Positions 24,435-33,219 of a DNA stretch of 64,000 nucleotides are shown piece by piece; the stretch's first letter is position 1; every line of letters starts with the position of its first letter. The notes below the pieces were generated by a model that was given only the letters and a program-made list of their open reading frames with translations, was not told the origin of the DNA and did no database searches. The DNA comes from Pseudoramibacter porci. GTDB lineage: Bacteria; Bacillota; Clostridia; Eubacteriales; Eubacteriaceae. The position numbers were made by a program, and so were the translations under genes. The stretch covers positions 124,001-188,000 of the forward strand of contig NZ_VUMO01000002.1 in assembly GCF_009696145.1 (NCBI RefSeq), written 5' to 3'.

Positions 24435-27400
24435 TTATTTTTCTTCTGGCTCTGGAATTTCTTTGCCCCCTGACAAAATAAAATCGGTCAATAGTTGATC
24501 GACGCGATTGTTGACGCGAAACATGGGCATTTGCTTTCCGTCAACCTCAGCAAAATACTGCTGTGCTTTTTCTTTGACGACGGTATTTTTTAACGAATCA
24601 AAACGACCGTATTCATTGATGTTGGCTTTGGTAACGTGCGTCTCTAAAAGATGATAAACTTTTTCTTCGTCAACCCCTAGATATCGATGCAGCCGCGCGA
24701 CCTGATTGTTTTTCGCGCGTTTGGCGTATTGCGCAATATAATCCGATATGGTCTTTCCTTTTTCAAGCTGCACATCTCCCGCTTGAACGTCGTGTAAAAA
24801 CAGGTTGGCATATTTTTGATCGTCCTGTGATAAGAACGCAAAGGATTGATGCAAAGCCTCTAAGGCTTGATCCAAAACCTCTTTTGGAACATTGGGCTGA
24901 TCCAGCTTTTTCTTCCACTTTTCAAATCGCGTATTCATGTACTCGTAGTCAATTTGGCCCGTCCTTTGTTCAGTCAAATACGGGTCGATCGGAAAGGTGA
25001 TTTCATCCCCGCCGTCATCATCTCCGGAAGGGTGACGCAATTCTTTGTACCGCTGCAGCAAAATATTGTATTTTTCTTGGGTCACGATCACTTCGATTTG
25101 CCGATCTTGGTTTTCCAAATCTTCGCCATCGACCGCACAGGGATAGACGTCTTTATCCCACACAAATCCTTGAATCTGAGCCGCTTGCAAATACGTCGAA
25201 AATTCCCGGAACAATTTGGCGAATTTAGCTTTGTCTGCGGTCTCTTTGGGCAGATGATCCAAATTGGGAATACCCGCATTGACAAAAACAGCCTGCATTT
25301 CTTTAAAGCTTAAATTCATGTGTGCAATATTATCCGGCAGATGATCTGCGAATAACCCTCTCGGGCGATCGCCAGAATACAGTTTCACCGCGTTTTCAAT
25401 GTTGCGTTTCATGGTGTGGGGCATTCTATAATACCGGATGGAGCCGAAAGGCTTCTCATCGATTTTAAAAAGCCGATTGGTCCGAGAAAAGGCCTGGATC
25501 AAATTTTGATAGACCAATATTTTATCCAGATACAAAGTATTGATCCACTTGGAATCAAATCCTGTGAGCATTTGGTTGACGACAATCAAAAGGTCCAGTT
25601 CTTCCGCCTTCTTCATTCGCGTGTAGGGCCTTTTGTGCGCGAGCCGTGCTGACACGTCTTTTTTAAAACCCGCGTAGGTGCTGAGGCTAAAATGCTGATC
25701 GTATTGTTCATTATAATCGTCGAGCATCTCTTTTAAGCCGTCTTCTTTTGCGTTTGATTTTCTCCCGCCTGCATTATCAATGGTCGGATCAAACAAACCT
25801 GTCACTTTTAGTTCTGGTGCCTGCGCCTTGAATTTCTGATAGTATTGAGTGGCTTCTGGGATGCTCGACGTTGCGAAAATAGCACTGAATTGATGATTAC
25901 GGCTGAGGGTTGGCCAGTTTTCAACGATGTCTGCCACCACCGCGTTCTGATATTCGTCGGTCATCCAGGCTTCTTTTCCAATATAGTCCTCGATTCCTTT
26001 TTGATAGGTGCCATCTTCCCGCCGGCTTCCGGCCATGAGCACTTCGGCAGCATTCATGTAGTGGTAATAGGTCTTTGACATGGTGGGATCGGCGAGCGCC
26101 TCGGCCTCGGACTGCGCACCGGATTCACAAAGGGCCACGCGTTTTCGCAAATCCTTATCGCGATACACCATGACCATTGTCGGATCAAAGCCCAGTACGT
26201 TTTTATCGCGAATGCCGTCTGCAATGCTGTAGCGGTGCAATTCATTGCCGAAAATATCTGCCGTGGTGTTGTGAAGTTTTTCATTTTCTTCAAAAACCGG
26301 CGTCCCGGTGAACCCGAAGAACAACGCGTTGGGAAATGTCGCTTTGATCTGGCTCAGCATCTCACCAAAAGTGGAGCGGTGACATTCGTCGACGATAAAG
26401 ACGATGCGCTTGGCCTGCATGGCTTCCAAATCCTTGGTGTACATCTTGCTGGCGGCATCTTCTTTGATGTTGCTCATTTTCTGAATAGATGACACGATCA
26501 GCGTATTTTTCGGATCGGGACTTTTCAGTTTTCCGATCAGTGCCACTGTATCTTCTGTTTCCTGAACGTCATCGGCGTTATCGGCAAAAGCGCGGTACTC
26601 TTTGAAAGACTGCACTCCCAATTCGATGCGGTCCATCAGAAAGACGACTTTATCTGCGTCCCGCGAGTTGGCAATGATCTGCGCCGATTTAAATGACGTC
26701 ATGGTTTTGCCGGAGCCCGTGGTGTGCCAGATGTACCCGCCGAGCTGTTTGCCCGCCGTCCAATCGTTTTCGGCCACAGTGTCCGAAATGCGCTGCGCCG
26801 CGTAAATTTGGTAGCTGCGCATGACTTTGAGCACACCGTCGGCCTTGTCCGCAACGGAATAGAGACCGACCAGCTGATGGGCCATTGGGATGTGCAGCAG
26901 GGTTCTCACAATTTCCCGCCAGTCCCCGATCGGTTCGTTGTTAAAATCGGCCCAATGAAAATAAAAATCCCGATTGAACTGACCGTCCGGCCCGGGATTG
27001 GCGAAATAGCGGGTCTCTTCCGGATTCATTGCAACGAAAATTTGAACAAGAGAAAACAATCCGGTAAATACGCCTTCGTGAGCGTACTTTTCAATTTGGC
27101 CGCAGGCTTCGGAAACCAGCACCCCGGACTTTTTAAGTTCGATGTGGAAGACCGGCATACCGTTGATGAGCAGCATCAAATCGCCGCGGCGGTCCTGAAG
27201 CACTTTGTCGTGCCGCGGGAATCTCGGCTGCTCCACAATTTGATAGCGGCTCTGGCCACCGCCATTTTCTCTGCGGTCATAAATCTTCAGGCTAACTTCT
27301 TTACCGTAATGCAGCTTGTCCTTTGGATTTTTACGTGTGATCGCAACGGTTTTGCCGTTGATGAAACTGTTTAGCGCCAAAGGCGTGCGCAGACTTTTGA

Positions 27401-27611
27401 TCTGGTCGATCAACTCGTCCATCTCTTCACGGGTGAGCCGTTCGCCGTTGAGCCGGTCGATGACGTTATTGTTTTCAAACAAAATATCGGCCCAGTTTTG
27501 AATCAAATCCTCTTCTGTCGGATATTTAATCACATCTCTACCCCAGCCATTACGCTGGAGTTCAGCGATTAAAGCCTGTTCAAAGTCTGATTCTTTATCA
27601 AATCCAATCAT
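24435..27611 (-). CDS. hsdR: Type I restriction enzyme subunit R
   Basis: The 1058-aa HsdR has an N-terminal PD-(D/E)xK nuclease region (MPVFHIELKKSG), Walker A TTGSGKTMTS, the DEAH-like box VDECHRSTFG, FGFTGTP (motif III) and later helicase motifs including DLLIVVNQMLTGFDSK. It translocates DNA with ATP and cuts unmodified DNA when bound to HsdM2S. The start is ATG 27611, 6 nt after GTGGAG, and overlaps the stop of the last hsdS cassette (ATGA). All catalytic motifs look intact, so the enzyme is probably active. Confidence 0.95.
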   Translation of the reverse strand: MIGFDKESDFEQALIAELQRNGWGRDVIKYPTEEDLIQNWADILFENNNVIDRLNGERLTREEMDELIDQIKSLRTPLALNSFINGKTVAITRKNPKDKLHYGKEVSLKIYDRRENGGGQSRYQIVEQPRFPRHDKVLQDRRGDLMLLINGMPVFHIELKKSGVLVSEACGQIEKYAHEGVFTGLFSLVQIFVAMNPEETRYFANPGPDGQFNRDFYFHWADFNNEPIGDWREIVRTLLHIPMAHQLVGLYSVADKADGVLKVMRSYQIYAAQRISDTVAENDWTAGKQLGGYIWHTTGSGKTMTSFKSAQIIANSRDADKVVFLMDRIELGVQSFKEYRAFADNADDVQETEDTVALIGKLKSPDPKNTLIVSSIQKMSNIKEDAASKMYTKDLEAMQAKRIVFIVDECHRSTFGEMLSQIKATFPNALFFGFTGTPVFEENEKLHNTTADIFGNELHRYSIADGIRDKNVLGFDPTMVMVYRDKDLRKRVALCESGAQSEAEALADPTMSKTYYHYMNAAEVLMAGSRREDGTYQKGIEDYIGKEAWMTDEYQNAVVADIVENWPTLSRNHQFSAIFATSSIPEATQYYQKFKAQAPELKVTGLFDPTIDNAGGRKSNAKEDGLKEMLDDYNEQYDQHFSLSTYAGFKKDVSARLAHKRPYTRMKKAEELDLLIVVNQMLTGFDSKWINTLYLDKILVYQNLIQAFSRTNRLFKIDEKPFGSIRYYRMPHTMKRNIENAVKLYSGDRPRGLFADHLPDNIAHMNLSFKEMQAVFVNAGIPNLDHLPKETADKAKFAKLFREFSTYLQAAQIQGFVWDKDVYPCAVDGEDLENQDRQIEVIVTQEKYNILLQRYKELRHPSGDDDGGDEITFPIDPYLTEQRTGQIDYEYMNTRFEKWKKKLDQPNVPKEVLDQALEALHQSFAFLSQDDQKYANLFLHDVQAGDVQLEKGKTISDYIAQYAKRAKNNQVARLHRYLGVDEEKVYHLLETHVTKANINEYGRFDSLKNTVVKEKAQQYFAEVDGKQMPMFRVNNRVDQLLTDFILSGGKEIPEPEEK

Positions 27612-28147
27612 TTTATTCTCCACTTTTTTAACGTTTGATTCTGTTTGTACTTTCGCTGATGAAGGGTGATAAGGTTGTCGAGTTCAGAGAAATACTGACC
27701 AATTTTCCTCTCTTCCTCTATTTCTGCTGATACCATAAACTCAGTATTTGATAAAAGATTCCAATCCGCGCGAGGCATTTTTGACCCCGATGACTGGTTT
27801 GCAATGTCATCAAATTTTTCTGTTTGAATCAGTCGAAAAAGGAAACTCTGATCAACATTAACAGGCTTCAAAACCCACCAATCACCTACTGCAACGCCAC
27901 TAAAATCGGGGCTTAACCAGTTGTGTAGATAGGGACGGAGCTTTCCATATAGAACCTGACTTCCGTCAAAACCGATACCTGTTTTTTGAGTTTCTTTGAG
28001 CCTGACATCCTTATTTAAAATGCCAACCTCTGATACAACGTCTTCATATTCTACGCTCGGAAAATCTGTCGATGATTTCTTAGCAGCGGACTCTCTCTGC
28101 GCTATTTCAGAGAGCTTACGCTGTTCCCAAGAAAAAATTGTTTGCAT
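27608..28147 (-). CDS. Half HsdS: single target-recognition-domain cassette (TRD4)
   Basis: The 179-aa product is only one half of an HsdS: it starts MQTIFSWEQRKL, continues as one TRD, and ends in LDNLITLHQRKYKQ and a short helix. Full HsdS has two such units. Its ends carry the same 16-bp and 20-bp DNA repeats found at both TRDs of the complete hsdS. It could be translated as it has an ATG, and its stop overlaps the hsdR start. It may be a silent specificity donor or a half-subunit that dimerises; I favour donor. Confidence 0.7.
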   Translation of the reverse strand: MQTIFSWEQRKLSEIAQRESAAKKSSTDFPSVEYEDVVSEVGILNKDVRLKETQKTGIGFDGSQVLYGKLRPYLHNWLSPDFSGVAVGDWWVLKPVNVDQSFLFRLIQTEKFDDIANQSSGSKMPRADWNLLSNTEFMVSAEIEEERKIGQYFSELDNLITLHQRKYKQNQTLKKWRIK

Positions 28148-29974
28148 TTCTTTGCCAATTTATACTTTCGCTGATGAAGGGTGATAAGATTATCCAAGCC
28201 CCTGAAAAATTCGGATATTATATCCTGTTCTGCCTTTTCAGGCATCACAACCGAAATAGATGTGTATTCTTCATATGAAATATTAAGAAGGCCATCCATT
28301 CTTGCCCCAGATGAAACAATTTTTCTGAGTTGCCCTTTTATCGTTTTTCCATTTAGCACCCGAGACAGAAATTCTGGATTCTCTGTATCAGTTGAAAAGC
28401 AGTGATAAACAAACGGAATCCGGGCGTTTTCCTCAGTTGTCAATGCAAAACAAGAACCATATGGGCGTAGCTTTGAAGCACCGTGATTATATGCCAATTC
28501 ACCTTTATGAAGCAGGATATATTTCTTTAAACTCTGCCCAGCATTATCAGTAGAATAACGTTCTGACTGATTAATAAAGCCGTCATTTGCTGTTATCATC
28601 ATCACCGGTGCATCCAAAGTTTCGTCTGTTCGAGTGACCTCTTTTACTATGCTCCCCAACTTACGCTGTTCCCAAAATATACATCAACAAAATTCTTTCA
28701 GAAGTTCATAAATTCATTAAATCGTATTACAATCTTTTAAATTTCGCTCTCACTCTAATTAATCGAAAGTATTTTCGCTTGTCCTCATCGATAATTCACA
28801 AATATATTATACAAACATCTTTTCAAGCATCGCTTTTTTAATGGTTTCAAGCTTTTTTAACTTTCGCTGATGAAGGGTGATAAGGTGGTCGAGGCTTACG
28901 AAAAAATCTCCGAGTGCTCTTTGTTCATCAATCAATGGCAATCTTACTGGTGTGTCCTTCACCTGTTCAATCGTGTAGTGAGCGATCGTTCCCGTATGAG
29001 AAATACTGGCGAGATATTCTCTGAATTCTTCACTAATAAAATATGTATACAGATATGTGCTGTCAAAATTAGCCGAATGCTTTATCCATATGAGATCGGC
29101 ATCTTTCGAGTACAGAGGCTTATTGTCCGGCACAATATAAGGTATTCCGATACTGCCACCACCTGTTATCAAAATATCGTTTTGCTCTAATTTGCCAGAC
29201 GACTTTGCCAACTTCTCATAAAGTTCAATCGAGATAAATGCCTTCTCATTTTCTATACCTTTGAAAGCAGAAACTACATCGCTTGACCTGAAAAACGGAA
29301 TACCATCTTCAGCCCATTCTTCCTTATGGACGCGAGAAGCTGAAAGTACATTTGTCAGTTCGCCAACCTTACGCTGTTCCCAAGCGTCCGTAAAACCCTT
29401 GAATCTGATCTCCGGAACGACCTCGCCATCTTTTGGAAACATCTTTTCAAGCATTGATTTTTTGATATTTAATAGCTTTTTATGCTTACGCTGATGAAGG
29501 GTGATAAGGTGGTTTAACTCCTTAAAAAATGTGCCAATATTCTTCTGCTCAGCAATTGATGGCATACTGATAACAGTATTCAAAATGTTGTCGTTATAGA
29601 GTCTATTAATTGTGCTGCCTTCAATCCCTGCCCATTTCACGACGGAATAAAAACATTTCAAAAATGTATTATCAAGTCTATCATCGTGGCTTAACCATAC
29701 GATATTTGAATCTTGAAAATATTCATTTTTCCCTGTAAATTCAACAGTTCTGCCAATACTACCAGAAGCAGATATTAGAATATCACCCTCTTTTGGATAA
29801 GGATACTTTGACCTATATTCAGCAAATAACTCTCTTGAAATATAAGCGTCAGCTTGTCCACCGAAAGTCCCAATTTTATAGAAAGGAATGTCGCCACTTT
29901 CGGAAGTCTGTTCTTTGAAAATACGGCGGCACATAGACACAGAGCCTACTTCTCCCAACTTACGCTGTTCCCAA
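27654..29974 (-). repeat. Direct-repeat array framing four HsdS TRDs
   Basis: A 16-bp sequence (plus strand CTTACGCTGTTCCCAA, coding for WEQRK) occurs perfectly at 29959-29974, 29368-29383, 28660-28675 and 28115-28130. A 20-bp sequence (plus strand CGCTGATGAAGGGTGATAAG, coding for LITLHQR) occurs perfectly at 29489-29508, 28865-28884, 28169-28188 and 27654-27673. The two alternate, bounding four variable segments of about 450, 483, 471 and 441 bp. All copies face the same way. Confidence 0.92.
28102..28675 (-). pseudogene. Silent hsdS target-recognition-domain cassette (TRD3)
   Basis: One TRD unit runs from WEQRKLGS to LDNLITLHQRKYKLAKK and stops at 28102. In-frame there is a TGA just upstream and no ATG; only a TTG within the repeat-encoded WEQRKL motif could start it, so it is probably not made as it stands. 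It overlaps TRD4 by about 45 bp. The 130 bp separating it from the end of the complete hsdS are AT-rich and non-coding. The TRD body is unlike the other three, as expected for stored alternative specificities. Confidence 0.7.
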
Positions 29975-30027
29975 TCGTCCGTAAACCCTTTAAAACGAAT
30001 TTCCGGCGCTTTTTTCGGTTGTGTCAT
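28807..30027 (-). CDS. hsdS: Type I restriction-modification specificity subunit HsdS
   Basis: The 406-aa HsdS has two target-recognition domains (about 20-165 and 215-370), each begun by PEIRFKGFTDxWEQRK and closed by a helical LITLHQRKxKKL segment that forms the conserved spacer helices. It sets the DNA sequence recognised by both methylase and nuclease. It starts 2 nt after the hsdM stop with an SD inside the hsdM end. TRD borders coincide with perfect DNA repeats shared with two downstream silent cassettes, so the specificity is likely changeable. Confidence 0.95.
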   Translation of the reverse strand: MTQPKKAPEIRFKGFTDDWEQRKLGEVGSVSMCRRIFKEQTSESGDIPFYKIGTFGGQADAYISRELFAEYRSKYPYPKEGDILISASGSIGRTVEFTGKNEYFQDSNIVWLSHDDRLDNTFLKCFYSVVKWAGIEGSTINRLYNDNILNTVISMPSIAEQKNIGTFFKELNHLITLHQRKHKKLLNIKKSMLEKMFPKDGEVVPEIRFKGFTDAWEQRKVGELTNVLSASRVHKEEWAEDGIPFFRSSDVVSAFKGIENEKAFISIELYEKLAKSSGKLEQNDILITGGGSIGIPYIVPDNKPLYSKDADLIWIKHSANFDSTYLYTYFISEEFREYLASISHTGTIAHYTIEQVKDTPVRLPLIDEQRALGDFFVSLDHLITLHQRKLKKLETIKKAMLEKMFV

Positions 30028-30029
30028 CC

Positions 30030-32600
30030 TTATTCTCCCAAAAGCTTCTGCAACTCACGAATGGCGGCAAGATCGCTTTCTGGCGCTTCCAAATCGGAAA
30101 GCATGCTGGAAAGCGTCCGCTCGGTCTCGGCGATTTCCTTTTCCAAACCTTCAAAGGTGTCTGAATATTTATCGGCCAACGCCTGAACTTTTTGCGTCAG
30201 GTCTTTCAGCAAGTCGTGCGGTAATTGCGCGATACCACCGCAAATCGGCTCGAGCCACTTCGCTTCGAGCAAGGCATGCACCTGTTCGTCAGAAAGCGCC
30301 TCGATCGTCGCTTTTGTTTTCAAATGCAGGGCGTCATTTTTTTCTTTAATCTCTTTTTTGAGCGCCTTTTCTTCTTGATTAAGTTGTTTCACCCGCGTCA
30401 ACTGGGTAATCAACGCGGCGTTCTCTTCTGAATCTTCTTTCAGCATTTTAAGGGTCGTGGCGAGATTCTTCATGACAAACGCATCGTTGGTGTCATTGAG
30501 CGCATCCCCCAGATTTTGCTTCTCTTCTTCGCTCAGTTCCTCTAAAATCGTTTCATATTCTGAAGGGATATCCTGCAGCCTGGCGTTCTGCGTTTCAAGA
30601 TGCTGTAAATCTTCTGAAAGCAGCTGTTTCTGGACCAAGTCAAAGGGCAGGATGTGGCCCTTCCATCCTTCCTGGACTTCTGTATCCCGTCCCCGTTTCT
30701 TTTTCACAACCATGTTGGGATCAACCTGTTTCACCGCGGCCATGCCCTCGGTCTGGATCAATTCCAAATCGCCGGCAATCTGATCGTAATGGGTTTTGAA
30801 AATTTCGTAGGCTTCGTAGGGATCAACCAAAGGAATCTGCTGAAACCGGTCAAAGATCGCCTGCGCGATGGCATCTTCTGCCTTGGGGATAGATGCCGTC
30901 TCCGCCTGATCAATGAGCTGATGGGACAGCTGAGCGCGAAAACCGTCAAAGGCCTGTGTGTAGTGAGCGTAAAAGGCTGATACGTCGGCATTCGCTGTAA
31001 TAACGGCCTTCATGTCGTCTGTTTTGATCGTCGCATAGTGGCCATCGCTCGAAAACAACGCGTCTTTCAAAGACGGGAAAACCTGCCAATATGCCCTAAA
31101 TTGAGCCAATTCCGTCTCTGGAATGCCGCCGAACATCGACGCGTAAAGATCCCAGCTTTCAGAATCCGCCGACGAATCGACATAACGCGGAATATTGAGA
31201 TTGTAGTCGTTTTGGCGAATTTCTGCTTTGCTCACACACCGTGCGTATTTCGGCACATCTTTCCGGCTGGCGACCGTATCCACAATTTTTCGGATGTCAC
31301 AGGCGCGCAATTTGTTGTTCTTGCCTTCTTTGATAAATCCCTTGGCGGCATCGACAATCAAAACGTCGGTATCTTCGCGTTTCTGGCGCAGCACCATGAT
31401 AATGGTCGGAATACCCGTGCCAAAAAAGATATTGGCCGGCAGGCCGATAATGGCGTCAATGTTGTTGTACTCAATAAGGTTTTTGCGAATTTCGCCCTCT
31501 TCGCCGCCCCGGAATAAAACCCCGTGGGGCAGCACAATGGTCATGATCCCGTCGGGCTTAAGGTGATATAAGTCATGCAGCAAAAAGGCGTAGTCGGCTT
31601 TGGATTTTGGCGCGATGCCGTACCGGGCATAACGGGGATCATTGTCTTTCCCAGAGGGATCCCAGCGCTGAGAATAGGGCGGATTGGAAACCACTGCATC
31701 GACGTAGAGGGGATCGTAGGTCCCCGCCGGGTCGGACTCATCAAAATAGGGCCAGTCCTCTTCCAAGGTGTCCCCGTTGCGGCAGACAATATTGTCCGGC
31801 AAAATCCCGCGCATCACGAGGTTCATCCGCGTCAAATTGTAAGTATTCGCTTTGAGTTCCTGCGCGTAATAGCGAATGCGGTTTGGATCATCCATGTATT
31901 TGGCAATGGCGTGGCCGATATTGATGAGCAGCGAACCCGAGCCAGAGGTCGGATCGTAAATTTTGATTGCTTCTCTGTCTTTTAAATGATTCGCAATAAT
32001 CTCTGACATCAAAAGAGAGACTTCGTGCGGGGTATAAAATTCTCCAGCCTTCTTCCCCGCATTGGCAGCAAACTGGCCGATCAAATACTCGTAGATAAAG
32101 CCAAGGACATCGTAATCCTGCTGACCGTCCATCGGAATCTCGTTGATCAAATGAATCAAATCGCTGACGGCCTTCGTCTGTGTTTTCGTGTTCTCGCCTA
32201 ATTTAGACAGCCCGGTTTCCAGGGTGTTGAAAACGCCTTCGAACACCTTCTGATGGGAAGGTGAGATCAGACGGGCAAAGGAAGAGAGTGCCGTCCGCAC
32301 ATTGTCGACACTGAAATCCGGCCCCATCTGAATCCAGGTGGAAAACAAATCAGCGTACGCGATAAAATAGCCAAGACTTTGCTGGGCGCTGGCGACGGTC
32401 TCCGTATCCTCTTCATTGACGTATGCTTGAATATCTGCCGGCGTGTAATCCCGTGCAAGGAGCCAATGCTCTTCCTTTTCAGAAAGATATTTATAAAAAA
32501 TAAAACCTAAAATATAATCTTTATATTCGTTCGCTTCAATTTTGGACCGCATACGGTTCGCGGATTCCCATATTTTTGAAGCCAGCTGCTGTTTATTCAT
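30030..32600 (-). CDS. hsdM: Type I restriction-modification methyltransferase subunit HsdM
   Basis: The adenine-N6 methyltransferase has an N-terminal HsdM helical bundle (ANRMRSKIEANEYKDYILGFIFYKYLSEKE), SAM motif I DPTSGSGSLL and catalytic motif NPPY. At 856 aa it is far longer than the usual ~500-aa HsdM; the extra C-terminal part (about 600-856) is largely charged helix and coiled coil. It is first in the operon hsdM-hsdS-(cassettes)-hsdR. The start follows GAAGGGG; ATG 32603 is the alternative. Confidence 0.94.
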   Translation of the reverse strand: MNKQQLASKIWESANRMRSKIEANEYKDYILGFIFYKYLSEKEEHWLLARDYTPADIQAYVNEEDTETVASAQQSLGYFIAYADLFSTWIQMGPDFSVDNVRTALSSFARLISPSHQKVFEGVFNTLETGLSKLGENTKTQTKAVSDLIHLINEIPMDGQQDYDVLGFIYEYLIGQFAANAGKKAGEFYTPHEVSLLMSEIIANHLKDREAIKIYDPTSGSGSLLINIGHAIAKYMDDPNRIRYYAQELKANTYNLTRMNLVMRGILPDNIVCRNGDTLEEDWPYFDESDPAGTYDPLYVDAVVSNPPYSQRWDPSGKDNDPRYARYGIAPKSKADYAFLLHDLYHLKPDGIMTIVLPHGVLFRGGEEGEIRKNLIEYNNIDAIIGLPANIFFGTGIPTIIMVLRQKREDTDVLIVDAAKGFIKEGKNNKLRACDIRKIVDTVASRKDVPKYARCVSKAEIRQNDYNLNIPRYVDSSADSESWDLYASMFGGIPETELAQFRAYWQVFPSLKDALFSSDGHYATIKTDDMKAVITANADVSAFYAHYTQAFDGFRAQLSHQLIDQAETASIPKAEDAIAQAIFDRFQQIPLVDPYEAYEIFKTHYDQIAGDLELIQTEGMAAVKQVDPNMVVKKKRGRDTEVQEGWKGHILPFDLVQKQLLSEDLQHLETQNARLQDIPSEYETILEELSEEEKQNLGDALNDTNDAFVMKNLATTLKMLKEDSEENAALITQLTRVKQLNQEEKALKKEIKEKNDALHLKTKATIEALSDEQVHALLEAKWLEPICGGIAQLPHDLLKDLTQKVQALADKYSDTFEGLEKEIAETERTLSSMLSDLEAPESDLAAIRELQKLLGE

Positions 32601-32697
32601 CATAACCCCTTCTCTTTTGACATATTAATTTATTATATCATGTCCGTCGATTATACTTGTATGATAATTTCTGCTTGATTTTACATTCAGCCATACA

Positions 32698-32731
32698 AAA
32701 AAGCGATAGAAGGGCTAAGCCACTCTATCGC
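32698..32731 (-). terminator. Terminator of the 92-aa gene
   Basis: GCGATAGA pairs with TCTATCGC around a 13-nt loop, with T6 on the minus strand. It lies between the small gene and the hsdM promoter region (32604-32697, AT-rich). Confidence 0.75.
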
Positions 32732-32769
32732 CGTTTTACACTTTCGGCTGCCATCGCGCCGTACCGCGT

Positions 32770-33048
32770 TTACCTTTTATGATGTTTTACAATAAAATCC
32801 AGATTAAAGGGCCAGCCCTCCACCTTGCCATCGTGTTCAGAAAAATCCAGCTCCATATGATTTTCCTGGGCGGCGCGTAAAAGGGCATTGTGCACGTCCA
32901 GCAAATCGAATAACGTTAAATCCGTATATCCCAACTGGTGCGCCAAACGAGCCGTCGTCGTCCTGCTGCCGTTTTCGTACCCACGCAATACGTCGACCAT
33001 GGCATCGGCTATGGCCTGTAAATCAGCCTGCTTAAATATAGCCTTCAT
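32770..33048 (-). CDS. Small hypothetical protein, 92 aa
   Basis: The protein is mostly helical and hydrophilic, beginning MKAIFKQADLQAIADAM and ending in WPFNLDFIVKHHK. The middle TARLAHQLGYTDLTLFDLLDVHNAL could be a helix-turn-helix-like pair, but I do not recognise a named family. The start is ATG 33048, 8 nt after AAGGGGG. It sits alone between fic and the hsd operon with its own terminator, so it may be a regulator or antitoxin-like passenger of the island; this is conjecture. Confidence 0.6.
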   Translation of the reverse strand: MKAIFKQADLQAIADAMVDVLRGYENGSRTTTARLAHQLGYTDLTLFDLLDVHNALLRAAQENHMELDFSEHDGKVEGWPFNLDFIVKHHKR

Positions 33049-33172
33049 TTCGATTTCCCCCTTCGCGTTCATGCCGTGTTTGAATCATTTTATCATGAAA
33101 GATTTTTAATTGGGTGCGCTCCGTGGACACAGTTGGAGTCGACTTATGATGCTCTTTTCATTATCCTTACAC

Positions 33173-33210
33173 AAAAAATGCGAACCTGTTGGAAATCCCG
33201 ACCGGTTCGC
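33173..33210 (-). terminator. Terminator of the fic gene
   Basis: GCGAACC pairs with GGTTCGC around a 17-nt loop that can pair further, followed by ATTTTTT on the minus strand. Confidence 0.7.
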
Positions 33211-33219
33211 GGTGCAAAA

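Noticed and set aside
27608-30027. Classic invertible hsdS system with inverted repeats
   Set aside because: All copies of both repeats are in the same orientation; I found no inverted copy, so simple inversion cannot exchange the TRDs.
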